Shown piece after piece: positions 16,789-26,339 of a stretch of DNA of 53,038 nt. The notes below the pieces were generated by a model that made no database searches, was not told where the DNA came from, and worked only from the letters and a program-made list of their open reading frames with translations. This stretch comes from Bacteroidales bacterium. GTDB taxonomy: Bacteria > Bacteroidota > Bacteroidia > Bacteroidales > VadinHA17. Numbering within the stretch: position 1 is the first letter of the stretch; the number at the start of each line of letters is the position of its first letter. The stretch lies in assembly GCA_025454815.1 (NCBI GenBank), contig JALONR010000017.1, positions 1 to 53,038 of the forward strand, in the 5' to 3' direction. The translations under genes and the position numbers were made by a program.

Positions 16789-18243
16789 ATGACTTCAATA
16801 AAGGGAAAAACTTTAAACGGCTTAGGCTGGAGTTTTACCGATAATATTTTAAGCACAGGTATTACATTCATTGTAGGCCTGGTTCTAGCAAGGATTCTCT
16901 CTCCAGCTGATTTTGGCATTCTGGGAATGATTACTGTATTTATCGCCATTTCAAATTCAATTATTAACAGTGGATTCTCAACGGCACTTATTCAAAAAAA
17001 GGATGCCACAAATACAGATTACAACACTGTCTTTTATTTCAACCTCCTGATCGGTTTCACGCTCTTTGGTGTACTGTATCTATCTGCCCCTCCAATAAGC
17101 CGATTTTTCAAGGAGCCAACCCTTATTTCTATTACCAGGATCATGGGCCTTGGCCTAATAATCAACTCCTTTAGCATAATACAAAAGACCTTATTAACAA
17201 AGCGGGTTGATTTTAAAACACAGACTAAGATTTCCGTTATTGCCTCAATTTCGAGTGGAATCATTGGCATTTTAATGGCCCTGTCAAATTTCGGAGTCTG
17301 GAGTCTGGTAGGTCAGCAGATGACCCGGCAATTATTAAACTCTATTCTACTTTGGACATATAGTACATGGCGCCCAGTTCGTGAATTCTCAGTCGAAAGC
17401 TTTAAGAAGTTATTTGGATTTGGCTCTAAATTGTTGATTTCAGGGCTAATAGATACAATTTATACAAATGTGTACTATCTGGTAATTGGGAAATTTTATA
17501 GAGCTGATCAGCTTGGCCAATATACCCGGGCAGAACAGTTCAACTCACTTTTTTCCAGCAATCTGACAGGAATTATTCAAAGAGTTAGCTTCCCGGTTTT
17601 AAGCAATATCCAGGATAATACTGAAATACTTAAAAAGGCATACCGACGTATGATCAGGACAACCATGTTTGTTTCTTTTACTTGTATGCTTGGTCTGGCA
17701 GCCGTTGCCAAGCCTTTGGTGGTAGTCTTAATAGGATCAAAATGGTTAACCGCCGGTTCATATCTTCAAATTATCTGCTTCGCCGGAATGCTATACCCTC
17801 TACATTCAATGAATCTTAATATCCTAAAGGTGAAAGGACGATCAGACCTCTTCCTCAAGTTGGAAATAACCAAAAAAATCATTGGAATTATCCCAATTTT
17901 TCTGGGGATCTTCATCGGGATTAAAGCCATGTTATGGGGTAGTGTCTTTGTATCAGTTATAGCTTATTTTTTAAACAGTTATTTTTCCGGACGGCTTATT
18001 GCTTATCCGGTAAAAGATCAGGTAACTGATATTACACCTTCGTTCATAATCTCGATTTTCATGGCTGGAATCGTTTATACGTTAGGATTAGTCATTAATT
18101 TACCTTTATTGTTTCAGTTGATAATTCAAGTACTTTTAGGTATTTTAATTATTGTTTCAATTTGTGAAATTGCGAGATTTGAAGACTACCTATACCTGAA
18201 ACGAATTATTTTAAGTGGACTTGAAAAAGTGAAAAATGACTAA
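16789..18243 (+). CDS. Wzx-type lipid-linked oligosaccharide flippase
   Basis: Polytopic membrane protein of 484 residues in the MOP/polysaccharide transporter superfamily, which flips undecaprenyl-linked repeat units across the inner membrane. The N-terminal GKTLNGLGWSFTDNILSTGI and the ARILSPADFGILGMITVF block are typical of this family, and hydrophobic segments recur throughout, as expected for 12-14 helices. It is the first gene of the AT-richer block. Its 3' end overlaps the next gene by 8 bp, so it heads an operon that runs on to about 20831. Substrate is the repeat unit made by the neighbouring glycosyltransferases. Confidence 0.9.
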   Translation: MTSIKGKTLNGLGWSFTDNILSTGITFIVGLVLARILSPADFGILGMITVFIAISNSIINSGFSTALIQKKDATNTDYNTVFYFNLLIGFTLFGVLYLSAPPISRFFKEPTLISITRIMGLGLIINSFSIIQKTLLTKRVDFKTQTKISVIASISSGIIGILMALSNFGVWSLVGQQMTRQLLNSILLWTYSTWRPVREFSVESFKKLFGFGSKLLISGLIDTIYTNVYYLVIGKFYRADQLGQYTRAEQFNSLFSSNLTGIIQRVSFPVLSNIQDNTEILKKAYRRMIRTTMFVSFTCMLGLAAVAKPLVVVLIGSKWLTAGSYLQIICFAGMLYPLHSMNLNILKVKGRSDLFLKLEITKKIIGIIPIFLGIFIGIKAMLWGSVFVSVIAYFLNSYFSGRLIAYPVKDQVTDITPSFIISIFMAGIVYTLGLVINLPLLFQLIIQVLLGILIIVSICEIARFEDYLYLKRIILSGLEKVKND

Positions 18244-19357
18244 GAAACTTAATAGACCTATTTACGTTACACAGCCTGCATTACCCCCCCTCGAGGAGTT
18301 TGCAGATTATCTCAGGCAGATATGGGACAGTAAGATTCTTACGAATAATGGCCCTTTTCATCAGCAGTTTGAAGAAGAGCTTGCAGAATATCTGGGTGTA
18401 AAGTATTTATCCGTCTTTTCAAACGGCACATTGGCGCTTGTAACTGCTCTGCAGGCTTTACGTATTACAGGTGAGGTGATTACTACCCCATTCAGTTTTG
18501 TGGCAACTACACATTCGTTGTGGTGGAATAACATTAAACCAGTATTTGTAGATATTGAGCCAGAATATTTCAACCTCGATCCAGAAAAGATTGAATCTGC
18601 AATTACGCCTCAGACGACTGCCATAATGCCGGTTCATGTTTACGGGAATCCTTGTAACGTTGATAAAATACAGCGTATAGCTGATACATACGGACTAAAA
18701 GTAATTTACGATGCGGCCCACGCATTTGGAGTCACGGTTAATGGGAACTCCATCCTCAATTATGGGGACCTTTCAATTCTAAGTTTTCATGCCACCAAGA
18801 CCTTTAATACAATTGAGGGAGGGGCAATTATCTGTCATGATAAAAAAACGAAGCAGCGAATTGATTTCCTAAAAAATTTCGGGTTTGCTGATGAGGTAAC
18901 AGTTGTAGCACCGGGAATCAACGCAAAAATGAATGAGTTGCAGGCTGCCTACGGGTTGGTTCAGTTAAAACATGTGGACGAATACATCGACAAACGGAAG
19001 TCTATTGCCGGAATTTATCGTAATATGTTGAATAATGTCAATGGACTAAGGATGTTAAATGATATACCTGGTGTTAGGCATTCCTATACCTATTTTCCTG
19101 TTCTGTTTGAAGAAAAGTCATATGGTGTTACAAGAGATGAAGTTTATGAAATGCTAAGGAGGAATAATATTAATGGGAGAAGGTATTTTTACCCTCTCAT
19201 AAGTCAGTTTCCCACTTACCGTGGATTAGCTTCGGCAAAACCAGAAAATCTGTCTATTGGCTCATTGATTGCAAACCAGGTAATCTGTCTGCCTATCTAC
19301 CCTGATCTTGAAGAAAAGTACGTGATTCAATTGTGCAAATTGCTAACAAAGAAGTAG
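18236..19357 (+). CDS. DegT/DnrJ/EryC1 sugar aminotransferase, VioA-like
   Basis: PLP-dependent aminotransferase, 373 residues, for a nucleotide-linked 4-keto or 3-keto sugar. It has the family blocks LTNNGPFHQQFEEEL, SNGTLAL, TTPFSFVATTHSLWW, HVYGNPCNVD and YDAAHAFGV, and the PLP lysine Lys188 in SFHATKTFNTIEGG. The opening PALPPLEEFADYLRQIW and the SFHATK motif are most like VioA, which makes dTDP-4-amino-4,6-dideoxyglucose. The next gene is VioB-like, which strengthens this. No dTDP-glucose synthase or dehydratase (RmlA/RmlB) is in the window, so the keto-sugar donor must come from elsewhere. The sugar assignment is inference; the enzyme class is firm. Confidence 0.85.
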   Translation: MTKKLNRPIYVTQPALPPLEEFADYLRQIWDSKILTNNGPFHQQFEEELAEYLGVKYLSVFSNGTLALVTALQALRITGEVITTPFSFVATTHSLWWNNIKPVFVDIEPEYFNLDPEKIESAITPQTTAIMPVHVYGNPCNVDKIQRIADTYGLKVIYDAAHAFGVTVNGNSILNYGDLSILSFHATKTFNTIEGGAIICHDKKTKQRIDFLKNFGFADEVTVVAPGINAKMNELQAAYGLVQLKHVDEYIDKRKSIAGIYRNMLNNVNGLRMLNDIPGVRHSYTYFPVLFEEKSYGVTRDEVYEMLRRNNINGRRYFYPLISQFPTYRGLASAKPENLSIGSLIANQVICLPIYPDLEEKYVIQLCKLLTKK

Positions 19358-19359
19358 TA

Positions 19360-19902
19360 ATGGTGAATTCATTTTATAGCTCGCATGAGTTATCACGAAT
19401 GCCCTTCAAAGCATTGGGTAAAAATGTTTTGATAAGCCGGTTTGCAAGGTTTTATGGAATTGAAGACATGGAAATAGGAAATGATGTCCGTATTGATGAT
19501 TATTGTATTTTATCGGGAAAGATTATTCTTGGCAATTATATACATATCTCTGCCTTTTGTGCTTTATATGGGCGTTTTGGAATTGAAATAATGGACTATT
19601 CAGGATTATCTCCCCGGTGTACACTTTTCAGTGCAAGTGATGATTTCTCGGGGGGCTATTTAATAGGACCAATGGTCGATTCCTCACATACTCATGTTAC
19701 AGGCGGAAAGATCGTTCTTGAGAAATACTGTCAGTTAGGAGCAGGCTGCGTAGTAATGCCTAATTTGATAATTCATGAAGGGGTTACTATAGGGGCAATG
19801 TCTTTCATCAATAAGAATCTGGATGAGTGGAGTATATATAAAGGTATTCCTGCAGTCTTTTATAAGAAAAGGAGTAAAAGACTATTAGCTTTCTTCAGAT
19901 GA
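19360..19902 (+). CDS. hexapeptide-repeat sugar acyltransferase, VioB-like
   Basis: Left-handed beta-helix acetyltransferase of 180 residues. I chose ATG at 19360, two bases after the aminotransferase stop; the frame is open from 19333, but that part lies inside the upstream gene. The sequence SFYSSHELSRMPFKALGKNV, then ISRFARFYG, IGNDVRIDDYCILSGKI and SASDDFSGGYL fits the VioB-type family that acetylates dTDP-4-amino-4,6-dideoxyglucose. His and hexapeptide turns (GAGCVVMPNLIIHEGVTIGA) are present. The pairing with a VioA-like enzyme suggests production of dTDP-Qui4NAc or a related sugar. O-acetylation of a glycan is the alternative. Confidence 0.8.
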   Translation: MVNSFYSSHELSRMPFKALGKNVLISRFARFYGIEDMEIGNDVRIDDYCILSGKIILGNYIHISAFCALYGRFGIEIMDYSGLSPRCTLFSASDDFSGGYLIGPMVDSSHTHVTGGKIVLEKYCQLGAGCVVMPNLIIHEGVTIGAMSFINKNLDEWSIYKGIPAVFYKKRSKRLLAFFR

Positions 19903-20831
19903 GCTTGTCTCCAGATATTGTCCTCAGCGTTTGCATGATTACCTACAATCATGAACATTTTATAAGTCAAGCAATTGAAGGCGTGCTGATGCAGGAGGCT
20001 GATTTCAAGATTGAATTAGTTATTGGTGAGGATTGTTCCTCTGATTCAACCCATTCTATATGTGAAGAGTATGCTTTTCGGCATCCTGAACTTATTAAGC
20101 TTTTGCCCTCAGCCAAAAATCTTGGAATGACGCCTAATTTCATAAGAACTCTTCAGGCTTGCACTGGTAAATACATTGCTCTCTGTGAAGGTGACGACTA
20201 TTGGACTGACCCTCTGAAAATTCAAAAACAAGTAGACATATTAGAAGGCGATGCTTCCTTGGGTGGGGCTTTTCATGATGTTTATGTTTTACGATCGTCC
20301 GGGTTACACTTTGAGAATAAGGTCACGAAAAATTATAAACACAAAAAAAGCTTTTTTACTGCTGAAGATGTATTGATTAATTGGATAGGTCATACTTGTT
20401 CGTTCGTCTTTGTGAGATCAGCTATCGATCAAATTTGTTTAGATCAAATTTATTTAATGGATTTTAGTTTGGCATTTTTAGTTGCATTAAAAGGAAATTT
20501 AAAACATATCCCTGAAATCATGGGTGTCTACAGAGACCATCCAGGAGGAATTACAAAGATACGGCCGAATTACAGAGTAAAATATGAAAATCGCCGGGAA
20601 ATCTATAACAAATTGAATCTCATATCAGAAGGCAGGTATAAAGACATTATTAACTTTCATCTCTTGAAGATAGATTTTATGTATGAGTTGGCTTGTACAA
20701 ACAATTTTGGCGCTTCTATCCTGATATTCAAATACTATAAGCTGTTTACGAAATATAACTTTAGGGGTGAGCGAAGGAAGAATTTTGGAAAATATTTGGC
20801 AGCCCTATTTAAAAGTTACTATTTTGGTTAG
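19899..20831 (+). CDS. family 2 glycosyltransferase
   Basis: Cytoplasmic GT-A fold transferase, 310 residues, expected to add one sugar to the lipid-linked repeat unit. The N-terminus has VLSVCMITYNHEHFISQAIEGVL, then VIGEDCSSDST and CEGDDYWTDPLKIQKQVDIL, where GDDYW supplies the metal-binding acidic motif. The ATG overlaps the upstream stop (ATGA), so translation is coupled to the acetyltransferase. Donor and acceptor cannot be read from the sequence. A 147-bp AT-rich gap without visible features separates it from the next glycosyltransferase. Confidence 0.88.
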   Translation: MSLSPDIVLSVCMITYNHEHFISQAIEGVLMQEADFKIELVIGEDCSSDSTHSICEEYAFRHPELIKLLPSAKNLGMTPNFIRTLQACTGKYIALCEGDDYWTDPLKIQKQVDILEGDASLGGAFHDVYVLRSSGLHFENKVTKNYKHKKSFFTAEDVLINWIGHTCSFVFVRSAIDQICLDQIYLMDFSLAFLVALKGNLKHIPEIMGVYRDHPGGITKIRPNYRVKYENRREIYNKLNLISEGRYKDIINFHLLKIDFMYELACTNNFGASILIFKYYKLFTKYNFRGERRKNFGKYLAALFKSYYFG

Positions 20832-20978
20832 CGAACCTAAATATTCATGAAACACTATAAGATATGCTAGTTAGTTATACTAGTAAAATAAATTTCAAAT
20901 TGTCTCATATTTTAAAAGATAAGCATTAGCACTCTTTTGAAGTTAATAATGCGTTCATGTGACGAAGTATAAGAAACT

Positions 20979-22100
20979 ATGAGAATCTTACTAATAGCGC
21001 CTCGTTTTCATACGAATCAGGTTTCCTTTGTCAAAAAGTTAATTGAGGAAAAACATACTGTTGGGATTTATGTTATTGGCCGAGGTATTAATGAGGAGTA
21101 TCGTTATTTGGAACCAGTAGAGATTCCGCTTTCCAAGGTTTCCCATTGGTTTTTGGGAAAAAGGGTAAAAAATGATTTTGCCAAATTTGCAAATCGTGCA
21201 TTGCCGAAACTCCTGAAATATATTAAAATGGTTAAATCTTTTAGCCCCGATGTTATAATAATCCGAGGTGCCACTACTCCAGTTTATGCTAGAGTGTTAA
21301 TGCCGTTTATATTTATAGTTAGATACAAAGTTGTTTTCTACACTCAAGGCCCCAAATATGTTAAAAAAATAAAAAGGTTACGTAGAATTCATGATTGGTT
21401 CGTAATAAAAATCTTAAAAGTAAGGTGGTTTACACCTGTATTGTTTCGAGAAACATCAATCAATGAATGCATTAATCTTACTTATATTGATTATGTCCCA
21501 TTTTTTATGTACCCTGGGATAGAAGAAGGTCTTGAAAGGCGAATGCCCGATGTTGTTAGCTTTATCTGTGTGGGCAAATTTGAGCCTCGCAAGAAAATTA
21601 AACTTCTTATAGAAACTTTTAGTTTTATAGCAAAGAAAAATGCAGCTTGTAGTCTGACAATTATAGGTAATTCTGACAGTTCAGAACGAAATGCATATTT
21701 TAAGGAATGTGAGGAATTGATTCGGGAGAAAGCGTTGGAGCCTACTGTACTTCTGCTTAAAAATGTGCCCCACGAACAAATTAGTTCTTATTATTTAAAG
21801 AGTCATATTATGATCTTACCGAGTATCAATGAACCGGCGTCTATTTCTGAATTAGAGGCTATGTCATTTGGGCTTGCTATTATAACATCAAAAGATAACG
21901 GGTCTGCACATTATATAAAAAATGGATTGAATGGATATGTAATCGAGGTTAACTCGGATAATTTATTAGAAACAATTATGATATATATCAACAATCCTGA
22001 ATTAGCTTTGATACATGGGAAAGAAAGTCTAAGATTGATAAGGGAAGATTTATCGGTTGATAAAAGTTATAAAAGATTAATGAATGTCATTAATTCTTAA
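20979..22100 (+). CDS. family 4-like glycosyltransferase
   Basis: GT-B fold transferase of 373 residues. The C-terminal half carries the retaining GT4 signals: FICVGKFEPRKKIKLLIETF (nucleotide-sugar domain start), ILPSINEPASISELEAMSFG (the E-x7-E motif) and a conserved AIITSKDNGSAHYI. The N-terminal half is divergent, with a basic amphipathic region (about 140-155) that may bind the membrane. The 3' end overlaps the polymerase gene by 17 bp. The linkage it makes is unknown. Codon use is AT-rich like the rest of the block. Confidence 0.85.
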   Translation: MRILLIAPRFHTNQVSFVKKLIEEKHTVGIYVIGRGINEEYRYLEPVEIPLSKVSHWFLGKRVKNDFAKFANRALPKLLKYIKMVKSFSPDVIIIRGATTPVYARVLMPFIFIVRYKVVFYTQGPKYVKKIKRLRRIHDWFVIKILKVRWFTPVLFRETSINECINLTYIDYVPFFMYPGIEEGLERRMPDVVSFICVGKFEPRKKIKLLIETFSFIAKKNAACSLTIIGNSDSSERNAYFKECEELIREKALEPTVLLLKNVPHEQISSYYLKSHIMILPSINEPASISELEAMSFGLAIITSKDNGSAHYIKNGLNGYVIEVNSDNLLETIMIYINNPELALIHGKESLRLIREDLSVDKSYKRLMNVINS

Positions 22101-23358
22101 GAGATCATCCATTAACAGAGTCCTCCTATTCACGTTTATAACAGCCAGTCTACTATTAGGCAGTTATAGAATTGGTCCTTTTTCTGTAAGGATTTACATT
22201 GCGTATTTCATACTACTCTACTTGACTATCAATAGAAATAGGTTTTCCTTAACAACGGAGTTAAAGTTGTATTTGACCTTTATTGCCATCTACTTCATAG
22301 CAACATTACTGAATGGGGAATTCAATGGCATGTATTTTTTCAAGTACTTCTTTGGACGATATTTTATTTGCTTAATTGCAGTTTATGTTATTTATAGTTC
22401 GGTTGGAACAAATGAAGACTTACATAGAGTCCTGATATTTCTAATTTTCATTGGCATTATCAATGGACTGTTTTCAGTATTGCAATTCTTTGGTAACGAT
22501 TTTGGGATTTCTATAACCAGGATACTTATTAATGCCGAAGGAACCGAAGAGATCCTTTATGATACTACTATTATTGAATCTGGGTTAAATAAAGGAGTTC
22601 GGGGATTATTTGGTTTCATAGCTCGAAACGGATATTTTTCAGCAGTATTTGCATGTCTGGCACCCTATTTAATAATCATTTCTAAATCAATGATTCACAA
22701 GATCATTTCAGTGTTTGTCGCTATATTTTTAGTATATGTAGTCTTCTTAACTCAACAACGATTAGTATTACTTCTAACCTTGTTATTTTATGCTGCTCTT
22801 ATAATCAGACAACAGAGATCAATAGTAATTATTGCGGGGATCTTTATAATTGGTTTTACAGTAATAACTTTACTTGATTTCTCACCCGAACAAGTGAAAC
22901 TTGGTCGTTATTCTGATTTTTCAGACCCTAATCGGATTAAGTTGTATTCTTTAGGTCTTGATTTTATTAAGGCTAATTTTTGGTTTGGGGGACAAGGCGC
23001 ATTTTCTGAATTTATTTCAGGCAAGGTGGGGAGGGCTAATTCAGCACATAATTTCTTCTTGAATGGGTTTATTTACAGTGGTGTTTTCGGTGCGAGTATT
23101 ATTATTAGTCTATACTTTAAAATACTAGTAGATTCTCTAAGAATGGCCTTTCTTGGTTATCGGCATGCAATATCAAATATCAGAATCTTGCTTGGGGGGT
23201 CACTTGTTGTTTATTTATTAAATTCATTAACACATAATTCATCCTTAATTACGGGGGATGAGTTTATCTGGATCTTGTATATTTTATTAATTAAGGCTGA
23301 CACATTTTATAAAGAAAATGTTGTACTGAATCCGAATGAAGATTTTGTTGGTAATTGA
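22084..23358 (+). CDS. Wzy-like O-antigen polymerase / ligase family membrane protein
   Basis: Polytopic membrane protein of 424 residues, with repeated hydrophobic segments and a large hydrophilic loop near residues 145-175 and another near 270-320 (DFIKANFWFGGQGAFSEF, SAHNFFLNGFIYSGVFG). The last of these resembles the Wzy_C/O-antigen ligase loop, where a SAHN-type motif is common. In this setting, with Wzx and Wzc genes, polymerisation of repeat units in the periplasm is the likely job. It overlaps the genes on both sides (17 and 23 bp), so all three are coupled. Ligase is the alternative and cannot be excluded by sequence alone. Confidence 0.82.
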   Translation: MSLILKRSSINRVLLFTFITASLLLGSYRIGPFSVRIYIAYFILLYLTINRNRFSLTTELKLYLTFIAIYFIATLLNGEFNGMYFFKYFFGRYFICLIAVYVIYSSVGTNEDLHRVLIFLIFIGIINGLFSVLQFFGNDFGISITRILINAEGTEEILYDTTIIESGLNKGVRGLFGFIARNGYFSAVFACLAPYLIIISKSMIHKIISVFVAIFLVYVVFLTQQRLVLLLTLLFYAALIIRQQRSIVIIAGIFIIGFTVITLLDFSPEQVKLGRYSDFSDPNRIKLYSLGLDFIKANFWFGGQGAFSEFISGKVGRANSAHNFFLNGFIYSGVFGASIIISLYFKILVDSLRMAFLGYRHAISNIRILLGGSLVVYLLNSLTHNSSLITGDEFIWILYILLIKADTFYKENVVLNPNEDFVGN

Positions 23359-24418
23359 TAGTCTGGGATCTGGTGGTTCACAAAGACAAATGGTAAATCT
23401 TGCCGTTGCTTTTAGAGAAAAGGGTAATGAAGTTGCTATTTTGGTATATCATCCACATCTCTTCTATTCGGATGAGCTTAGGGAACTTGAAATAAGTATT
23501 GATCAAATAAATGAATCAAATTACGTTGCACGCTTAATCAAAATGCGAAAAAGCATAAGAGCCAGTAACGCAGATATAGTTCTGTCATTTCTTGAAGCTC
23601 CGAATTTCATTTGCGAAGTAGCCGGCTTGCCCTGGAGAAAGTGGAAATTAATTATTGGCGAAAGAAGTGCAAATCCCCGAATAATAAAAACGATAAAATC
23701 TCGGGCTCTTAGATTATTTCATTTTTTTGCTGATGAGATAATTGCTAATTCATATGAAAATATAAAATTAATTAAAAAGGCAAATCCATTATTAAAATCA
23801 TCTAAGCTTCACGTAGTTTTAAATATAGTTGATTTTAGTGTATTTTCCCCTGACGAAGATTTTGTTTTTAGGAAAGAAGGCATTCTTACGCTACTGGTAC
23901 CTTCAAGTCATCAACACTTAAAGAACCTTGATAAACTAATTGAAAGCATGACATTTCTTTCAATGCCGGAAGTATCTGGATTAAGAGTTGTGTGGTATGG
24001 TGATATTGGTGATGATTCTTTTGAGAAAGCTGAAAAGAAGATAAATAGGCTTAAGTTGAAGGAAACATTTTCATTCTTTCCTGCTACGAGAAATATTGGA
24101 AATATAATGCAGCAATCAGATGTTGTTGGCATCTTTAGTTTATATGAAGGTCTGCCGAATGCAATATGCGAAGCTATGGCTTGCGGGAAACCAGTGATAG
24201 CTTCTTCAGTTGGTGATTTACCGAGACACATAAAAGATGAGAGACTTCTTTTTATTCCGGAAGACCCGAAATCAATTGCAGAAGTATTAAAGTATGTATT
24301 ACGCCTTTCAAAGGATGAATTTATTATGATTGGTGAAAGAAACTATAGCTATGCAAGAGAAAACTTCTCGAAGAATCGCATTGTTAATGACTATCTTAAG
24401 ATTTTAAGAGAAGCATGA
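23336..24418 (+). CDS. family 4 glycosyltransferase
   Basis: GT-B transferase of 360 residues. It starts with the classic GT4 N-terminus LLVIDSLGSGGSQRQMVNLA (substrate loop GSGG), has IIGERSANPR in the middle, and ends with FSLYEGLPNAICEAMACGKPVIASSVGD, which contains the E-x7-E donor-binding motif. GSGGSQRQ is typical of enzymes that extend capsule or O-antigen repeat units. It overlaps the polymerase gene by 23 bp, and its stop overlaps the next ATG (ATGA). Specificity is unknown. Confidence 0.9.
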   Translation: MKILLVIDSLGSGGSQRQMVNLAVAFREKGNEVAILVYHPHLFYSDELRELEISIDQINESNYVARLIKMRKSIRASNADIVLSFLEAPNFICEVAGLPWRKWKLIIGERSANPRIIKTIKSRALRLFHFFADEIIANSYENIKLIKKANPLLKSSKLHVVLNIVDFSVFSPDEDFVFRKEGILTLLVPSSHQHLKNLDKLIESMTFLSMPEVSGLRVVWYGDIGDDSFEKAEKKINRLKLKETFSFFPATRNIGNIMQQSDVVGIFSLYEGLPNAICEAMACGKPVIASSVGDLPRHIKDERLLFIPEDPKSIAEVLKYVLRLSKDEFIMIGERNYSYARENFSKNRIVNDYLKILREA

Positions 24419-25008
24419 AGTTCATAGCTAGATTGTTTTATTTTTCAGGAAAAGGAATCGATAGAATCTTAATGTATCTTTATCGTTCCCTCTTTGCTCA
24501 ATGTGGGAGAAAGGTTATTTTCTACCCGACAAAATCAGATTTTTATTATTCCCATATATCTATTGGAGATAATGTGTATATCGGGCCGGGGGCCTCATTC
24601 ATTGCTACAGTAAGCTATATTAACATTTCAAACAATGTATCGTTTGGCCCTAATGTAACAATCCGTGGAGGCAATCACGCTTATCATTTAATGGGCAAGC
24701 TAATGTCAAATTACAAGCTGGAGGATAAAAGACCGGAGGATGACGCACCCGTTTATATTGATGAAGATGTTTGGGTTGGCACCGGGGCAATTATTTTAAA
24801 AGGAGTCCATGTTCGCAGAGGTGCAATTATTGCAGCAGGAGCTGTTGTAAACAAAAATGTACCGCCTTATTCAATTGTCGGGGGAGTACCAGCAAAATTA
24901 ATAAGATTCCGATGGAGCCTGGAAGATATAATGCGCCATGAAGCAATGGTTTATCCTGTGGAAAGAAGGCTACCAGAAAATGAATTATTGGAATATATAA
25001 AGCAATGA
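24415..25008 (+). CDS. hexapeptide-repeat O-acetyltransferase
   Basis: Left-handed beta-helix acetyltransferase of 197 residues. Hexapeptide turns are visible in ISIGDNVYIGPGASFI and the C-terminal VWVGTGAIILKGVHVRRGAIIAAGAVVNKNVPPYSIVGGVPAKLIR, and a catalytic-type His lies in GGNHAYHL. It belongs with the CatB/maltose O-acetyltransferase group that decorates surface glycans. It is translationally coupled on both sides (ATGA overlaps), between two glycosyltransferases, so it probably acetylates a residue of the repeat unit or its precursor. The acceptor is not known. Confidence 0.85.
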   Translation: MKFIARLFYFSGKGIDRILMYLYRSLFAQCGRKVIFYPTKSDFYYSHISIGDNVYIGPGASFIATVSYINISNNVSFGPNVTIRGGNHAYHLMGKLMSNYKLEDKRPEDDAPVYIDEDVWVGTGAIILKGVHVRRGAIIAAGAVVNKNVPPYSIVGGVPAKLIRFRWSLEDIMRHEAMVYPVERRLPENELLEYIKQ

Positions 25009-26174
25009 AAGTTTTGTTGTTGTCTCCTCTGCCTCCCCCACATGGTGGAATTGCAGGCTGGACACTTACTATTTTAGAGCATTACAGGAATAATAGATTC
25101 GATTATGAAATAATTCATCAAGATACTGCAGTAAGGACCAGAAGGGTTACCAACTCAAGCCTGCTCCATAGAATAATTTCCGGAATTAGAATTACAGGGA
25201 GGATATATTCTTCTCTTAGAAAAAGAATATTAAAGGAAAAGCCTGATGTCATTCATATTACCAGTAGCGCAAGTATAGCTCTTCTCAAGGATCTCTTATT
25301 ACTGCATCTTGTCAGGAAGCACAATGTCTCTGTTATTATACATTTCCGCTTTGGCAGAATCCCAGATCTGAGGCGAGCAAAGAACTGGGAATGGTATCTG
25401 TTACGCAAGGTGATGAGGCAAAGTAAAGTCTCAATCGTTATAGACAGGATATCCTATAACAGCCTTATGGGATCAGGATTCAAGAATATTGCATACATAC
25501 CTAATCCAGTCTCACCTAATATAGAGAAGGCAGCAATTAGTATTAAACTCAATCCTGTCCCGAAGAGAATAGGGAAGGTGGTTTTCATTGGTCACATCAT
25601 ACCAAAAAAGGGAGTATTTGAATTAGTTAATTCATCTGTTGCAATACCGGAAATTGAAGAGTTGATATTGATTGGCCCATTTGAAAAAAGTATAAAGCAA
25701 AAACTATTAACCCTAGCAAAGAAGAGAACTCAAGCATCCTGGATTACTTTTACTGGAAGTCTTGAAAGAAATGAGATAATTTACCAATTGAAAGACACTT
25801 CGATTTTGGTACTTCCGAGCTATACGGAAGGATTCCCTAATGTAATTATAGAAGCCATGGCAATGGGTTGTGCTGTAATTGCTACCAATGTAGGCGCAAT
25901 CCCGGAAATGTTAAATATTGACAGTAATAATCCATGTGGTATCTGTATAAGACCTAAAGATAGTGACGATTTGAAAAAGGCATTTTCTTATTTGTTGGCA
26001 GATTATGATAGAGTTGCAGCTATGGGGAAGAATGGTGTTGAGCGAGTTCTTTCTTCTTATTCTATGTCAACTATCAGCAGGGAGTATGAAAGAATATGGC
26101 AAAATGCGATTGGTTTGGAATCTAATAAGAAGCTGCACAATCATAACCAAAATAATGTGACTAATTATCAATAA
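25005..26174 (+). CDS. family 4 glycosyltransferase
   Basis: GT-B transferase of 389 residues. The N-terminal LLLSPLPPPHGGIAGWTLTI is a standard GT4 opening. The donor domain starts near residue 190 with KVVFIGHIIPKKGVFELV and contains SYTEGFPNVIIEAMAMGCAVIATNVGAIPEML, with the E-x7-E motif. The start overlaps the acetyltransferase stop (ATGA). The last dozen residues are Asn-rich and low complexity (KLHNHNQNNVTNYQ). A 165-bp AT-rich gap follows, with no visible structure, before the next transferase. Its order in repeat-unit assembly cannot be inferred. Confidence 0.9.
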   Translation: MKVLLLSPLPPPHGGIAGWTLTILEHYRNNRFDYEIIHQDTAVRTRRVTNSSLLHRIISGIRITGRIYSSLRKRILKEKPDVIHITSSASIALLKDLLLLHLVRKHNVSVIIHFRFGRIPDLRRAKNWEWYLLRKVMRQSKVSIVIDRISYNSLMGSGFKNIAYIPNPVSPNIEKAAISIKLNPVPKRIGKVVFIGHIIPKKGVFELVNSSVAIPEIEELILIGPFEKSIKQKLLTLAKKRTQASWITFTGSLERNEIIYQLKDTSILVLPSYTEGFPNVIIEAMAMGCAVIATNVGAIPEMLNIDSNNPCGICIRPKDSDDLKKAFSYLLADYDRVAAMGKNGVERVLSSYSMSTISREYERIWQNAIGLESNKKLHNHNQNNVTNYQ

Positions 26175-26339
26175 CCTTAAACTGGGTTATGATTTTGACA
26201 TTGTGTCATGCATAACTGGGTTTAGAATAGAACAGTTGCTTCTAAATTCTCAAACCTATTAAATGATAAGCCTACTCTTCTCATGCGAATTCAACCTCAT
26301 CTTTAACTGATGCGTTTGAGTACAATTTCGTAATGCATA

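Noticed and set aside
18236..19902. Naming the pair vioA/vioB outright
   Set aside because: Motifs and order fit, but related enzymes make other amino sugars and RmlA/RmlB are absent, so gene symbols are not given.
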